A stretch of DNA of 64,000 nucleotides from Sunxiuqinia dokdonensis (lineage in GTDB: Bacteria > Bacteroidota > Bacteroidia > Bacteroidales > Prolixibacteraceae): positions 1-64,000 of the forward strand of contig NZ_LGIA01000159.1 in NCBI RefSeq assembly GCF_001270965.1. The letters run 5' to 3'. The position numbers were made by a program, and so were the translations under genes. Positions 62,168 through 64,000 of the stretch are shown here, one piece after another. The notes beneath the pieces are model-generated. The model saw only the letters and a list, made by a program, of their open reading frames with translations. It searched no databases and was not told where the DNA came from. Position 1 is the stretch's first letter, and the number at the start of each line of letters is the position of its first letter.

Positions 62168-62777
62168 TTTTTAGTTGCTTTTCAATCCGAGTATTACGGA
62201 ATGGTTGAAGACATGGAATTACAATGGTACAGCCTCTACAAAGCAACAATCAAGGACTTTCCACAATTTAAGACGGGTAGTTAATTCCAAGTATGATAGT
62301 TGCAAAGCAGAAAACCTCTATAACCCTTCATGACCTGGAAAAGTGTAGTGAACACATTTTGATTGCTCCATTGCTAAGCCAACTGATTCTTCAAACATTA
62401 AATTACGAAGATGTATCCGATGTGTATATTCAGGGTAACTATTAAGATCATTGGGACCGCTTGCTATCATCCTGTGAGTCTTATCGTGATCAGGAGAAGA
62501 TCAGGCAACGTAAACTTTTATCTCGTACGGGTTGAAGACGAGAAACTGCAACAACTAGCCGAGGAGATCAGGATACACACCGACAAGCTGGCTGTTTTCC
62601 GCCTAGCCAAAGATGTAGATGGAGAAAGATCCAGCATTGCGAGGGCCAATACTAGTATTGAACCGAATGATGGATGATCTGGGGTTTCAGCTTGCCTTTC
62701 GTTCGGCAAAGCAAGCACCCCAATCTCAAGTTCGATTTGAAGAAAGTAATCTTCCCCCAACACTGATCGAGCTTTAG
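62165..62777 (+). pseudogene. Decayed plus-strand ORFs between the ROK and CstA genes
   Basis: The stretch 62072-62818 has no intact gene. Short protein-like pieces on the plus strand follow each other in changing frames. They are MFLVAFQSEYYGMVEDMELQ (62165-62284); MIVAKQKTSITLHDLEKCSE (62293-62445), with more residues in frame after its stop; VEDEKLQQLAEEIRIHTDKL (within 62411-62677); and DPALRGPILVLNRMMDDLG (to about 62777). They look like one or two genes broken by stops and frameshifts. I do not recognise the family; a mobile-element remnant is possible. Confidence 0.3.
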
Positions 62778-62818
62778 GAAAGATTTCAATGAATTGATCA
62801 ACTAGTATTAAAGCCTTT

Positions 62819-64000
62819 TTAGTCTCGTACCGAAAGTCGAACCAATTCCTTGGTAAAATAATTTTTCCGGTAGAAAAAGAAGGCAACAAAAGCCAGAACA
62901 GCAGTTGCTATTCCGATGGTATAAGAAATTTCTTCTGATAGCGAGAACCCTTCCGGGGCAAAAAACAGGTAAGTGACAATTACCGCGGTCATAAAAACCG
63001 CTGGCATTAAGGTCACCCAGTAGAATTTTCGTTCTTGTGCCAAGTAGACGGTGGTGGTCCATAAAACCACCATTGCCAGGGTTTGATTGGCCCAGGCAAA
63101 ATAGCGCCAAATGATGCTGAAGTCGATCTGTGTCAGTAAAAAGCCAATAAGAAACAGCGGAATACTAATAAGCAGGCGGTTTTTAATCGGCCCTTGTTTG
63201 AATTTCATGAAATCGGCAACGATCAAACGTGCGCTTCTGAAGGCGGTATCCCCCGAAGTAATTGGAGCCGCCACAACTCCAAGTAAAGCTAGGAATCCGC
63301 CAAAGGTTCCCAGTAAGGAGTTCGAAATTTCATTCACAATAAATGCTGCATTTCCACTATTTGCTGTCATCATTTCATTGAGTTCGTGGATTCCTCCGAA
63401 AAAGCTCATGCTGATAGCTGCCCAAATCAGGGCAACGACGCCTTCCGTGATCATCGCTCCGGAAAATACTCTTCGCCCGTATTTCTCATTGGTCAGACAC
63501 CGAGCCATTAACGGCGATTGGGTGGCATGAAAACCGGAAATTGCTCCACAGGCAATGGTTATAAACAACATCGGGAAGATGGGAAAGTCCTCAGTGTTTA
63601 CATGGAAGTTTTTCATGTTGGACAGGTTCAGCTCAGGAATGTGATAGCCTTTCACGAAAAGGGCAATGATCAGGCCAACAGCCATAAACAACAAGGCAAA
63701 GCCAAAAACAGGATAGATTCGACCGATCACTTTATCGATGGGCAGCATGGTTGCCAACAGGTAATAAGCGAAGACGATCCACACCCAGAAGGTTGTGGAA
63801 GCAAAATCCGGGGTCAGGCCCGAAAGAATTTTTGCCGGTCCCATAATGAAGACGGCTCCGACGATGACCATTAACAACACTGTAAAGCCTCGCATGAATT
63901 GTTTGGTGCCCACGCCCATATAAATGCCCACAATTTCGGTAATGCTCAACCCCTTGTGTTTTATGGAAAGCATTCCGGAGAAATAATCATGTACGGCACC
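62819..64000 (-). CDS. cstA: CstA-family transporter, 5' part beyond the window
   Basis: This is a second CstA-type inner-membrane transporter. The frame is open to the window edge; HDYFSGMLS at the edge matches the same motif near residue 95 of the other CstA in this window, so roughly the first 90 residues are missing. Shared landmarks include GAISGFHATQSPLMARCLTNE and VVAAPITSGDTAFRSARLIVADF. It follows the ROK/PUL region and may take up pyruvate or peptides, as inferred from E. coli CstA/BtsT. Confidence 0.9.
   Translation of the reverse strand, partial: GAVHDYFSGMLSIKHKGLSITEIVGIYMGVGTKQFMRGFTVLLMVIVGAVFIMGPAKILSGLTPDFASTTFWVWIVFAYYLLATMLPIDKVIGRIYPVFGFALLFMAVGLIIALFVKGYHIPELNLSNMKNFHVNTEDFPIFPMLFITIACGAISGFHATQSPLMARCLTNEKYGRRVFSGAMITEGVVALIWAAISMSFFGGIHELNEMMTANSGNAAFIVNEISNSLLGTFGGFLALLGVVAAPITSGDTAFRSARLIVADFMKFKQGPIKNRLLISIPLFLIGFLLTQIDFSIIWRYFAWANQTLAMVVLWTTTVYLAQERKFYWVTLMPAVFMTAVIVTYLFFAPEGFSLSEEISYTIGIATAVLAFVAFFFYRKNYFTKELVRLSVRD

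Overview
The window reads as a chromosome of a Bacteroidota bacterium, probably an environmental Bacteroidales/Marinilabiliales type. This rests on two SusC/SusD pairs, a FecI/FecR-type sigma/anti-sigma pair, a Bacteroidetes-type tra operon (DUF4134, DUF4133, TraG, TraJ, TraK, TraM, TraN), and translation starts with A-rich leaders rather than strong Shine-Dalgarno sites. No rRNA, tRNA or CRISPR array was seen. Functions below are read from protein motifs; no database search was possible.

Region 1 (about 1.47-15.6 kb, plus strand) is the core of a conjugative element. A type IV secretion operon (1688-14023) runs TraE, TraF, TraG ATPase, TraI-like, an unknown exported protein, TraJ, TraK, TraL-like, TraM, TraN, coupling ATPase, PH-domain protein and DUF3945/DUF4099-like protein, and ends at a terminator (14049-14086). 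A nested inverted-repeat block (14143-14240) follows and is a strong oriT candidate. Next come a MobC-like accessory protein and an HUH relaxase. No integrase is visible. A relic of a second coupling-protein gene lies upstream (1469-1546). The block looks richer in G+C than its flanks. Two unrelated minus-strand membrane-protein genes precede it.

Region 2 (15.7-31.8 kb, minus strand) is a polysaccharide utilization locus. An ECF sigma factor and FecR control a SusC with an N-terminal STN signalling domain. SusD follows, then a large unknown lipoprotein with a duplicated C-terminal-type module, an exported FAD-dependent oxidoreductase, a helical-repeat protein, a CstA-family transporter and a GH36-like alpha-galactosidase.

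Region 3 (32.1-40.1 kb, minus strand) is a restriction island: Mrr endonuclease, HsdM, HsdS, a small degenerate GIY-YIG-fold protein and HsdR, with a frameshifted winged-helix relic and a 12-bp tandem repeat at its edge.

Region 4 (40.2-62.1 kb, minus strand) is a second and less familiar PUL. A ROK regulator precedes SusC, SusD, a DUF5018 lipoprotein, two paralogous GHL10-type lipoprotein hydrolases, a metallophosphoesterase, a sodium:solute symporter, three SGNH-type hydrolases, a DUF4434 TIM-barrel protein, an AGE-family epimerase, a Tat-exported FAD oxidoreductase and an exported TIM-barrel epimerase-like protein. The layout suggests outer-membrane capture, surface cleavage by the GHL10 pair, deacylation and oxidation/isomerisation in the periplasm, sodium-coupled import, and epimerisation in the cytoplasm. 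The substrate cannot be read from sequence; an acylated amino-sugar or sialic-acid-like glycan is one guess. Decayed ORFs (62.2-62.8 kb) and a second CstA gene, cut by the window end, close the window.
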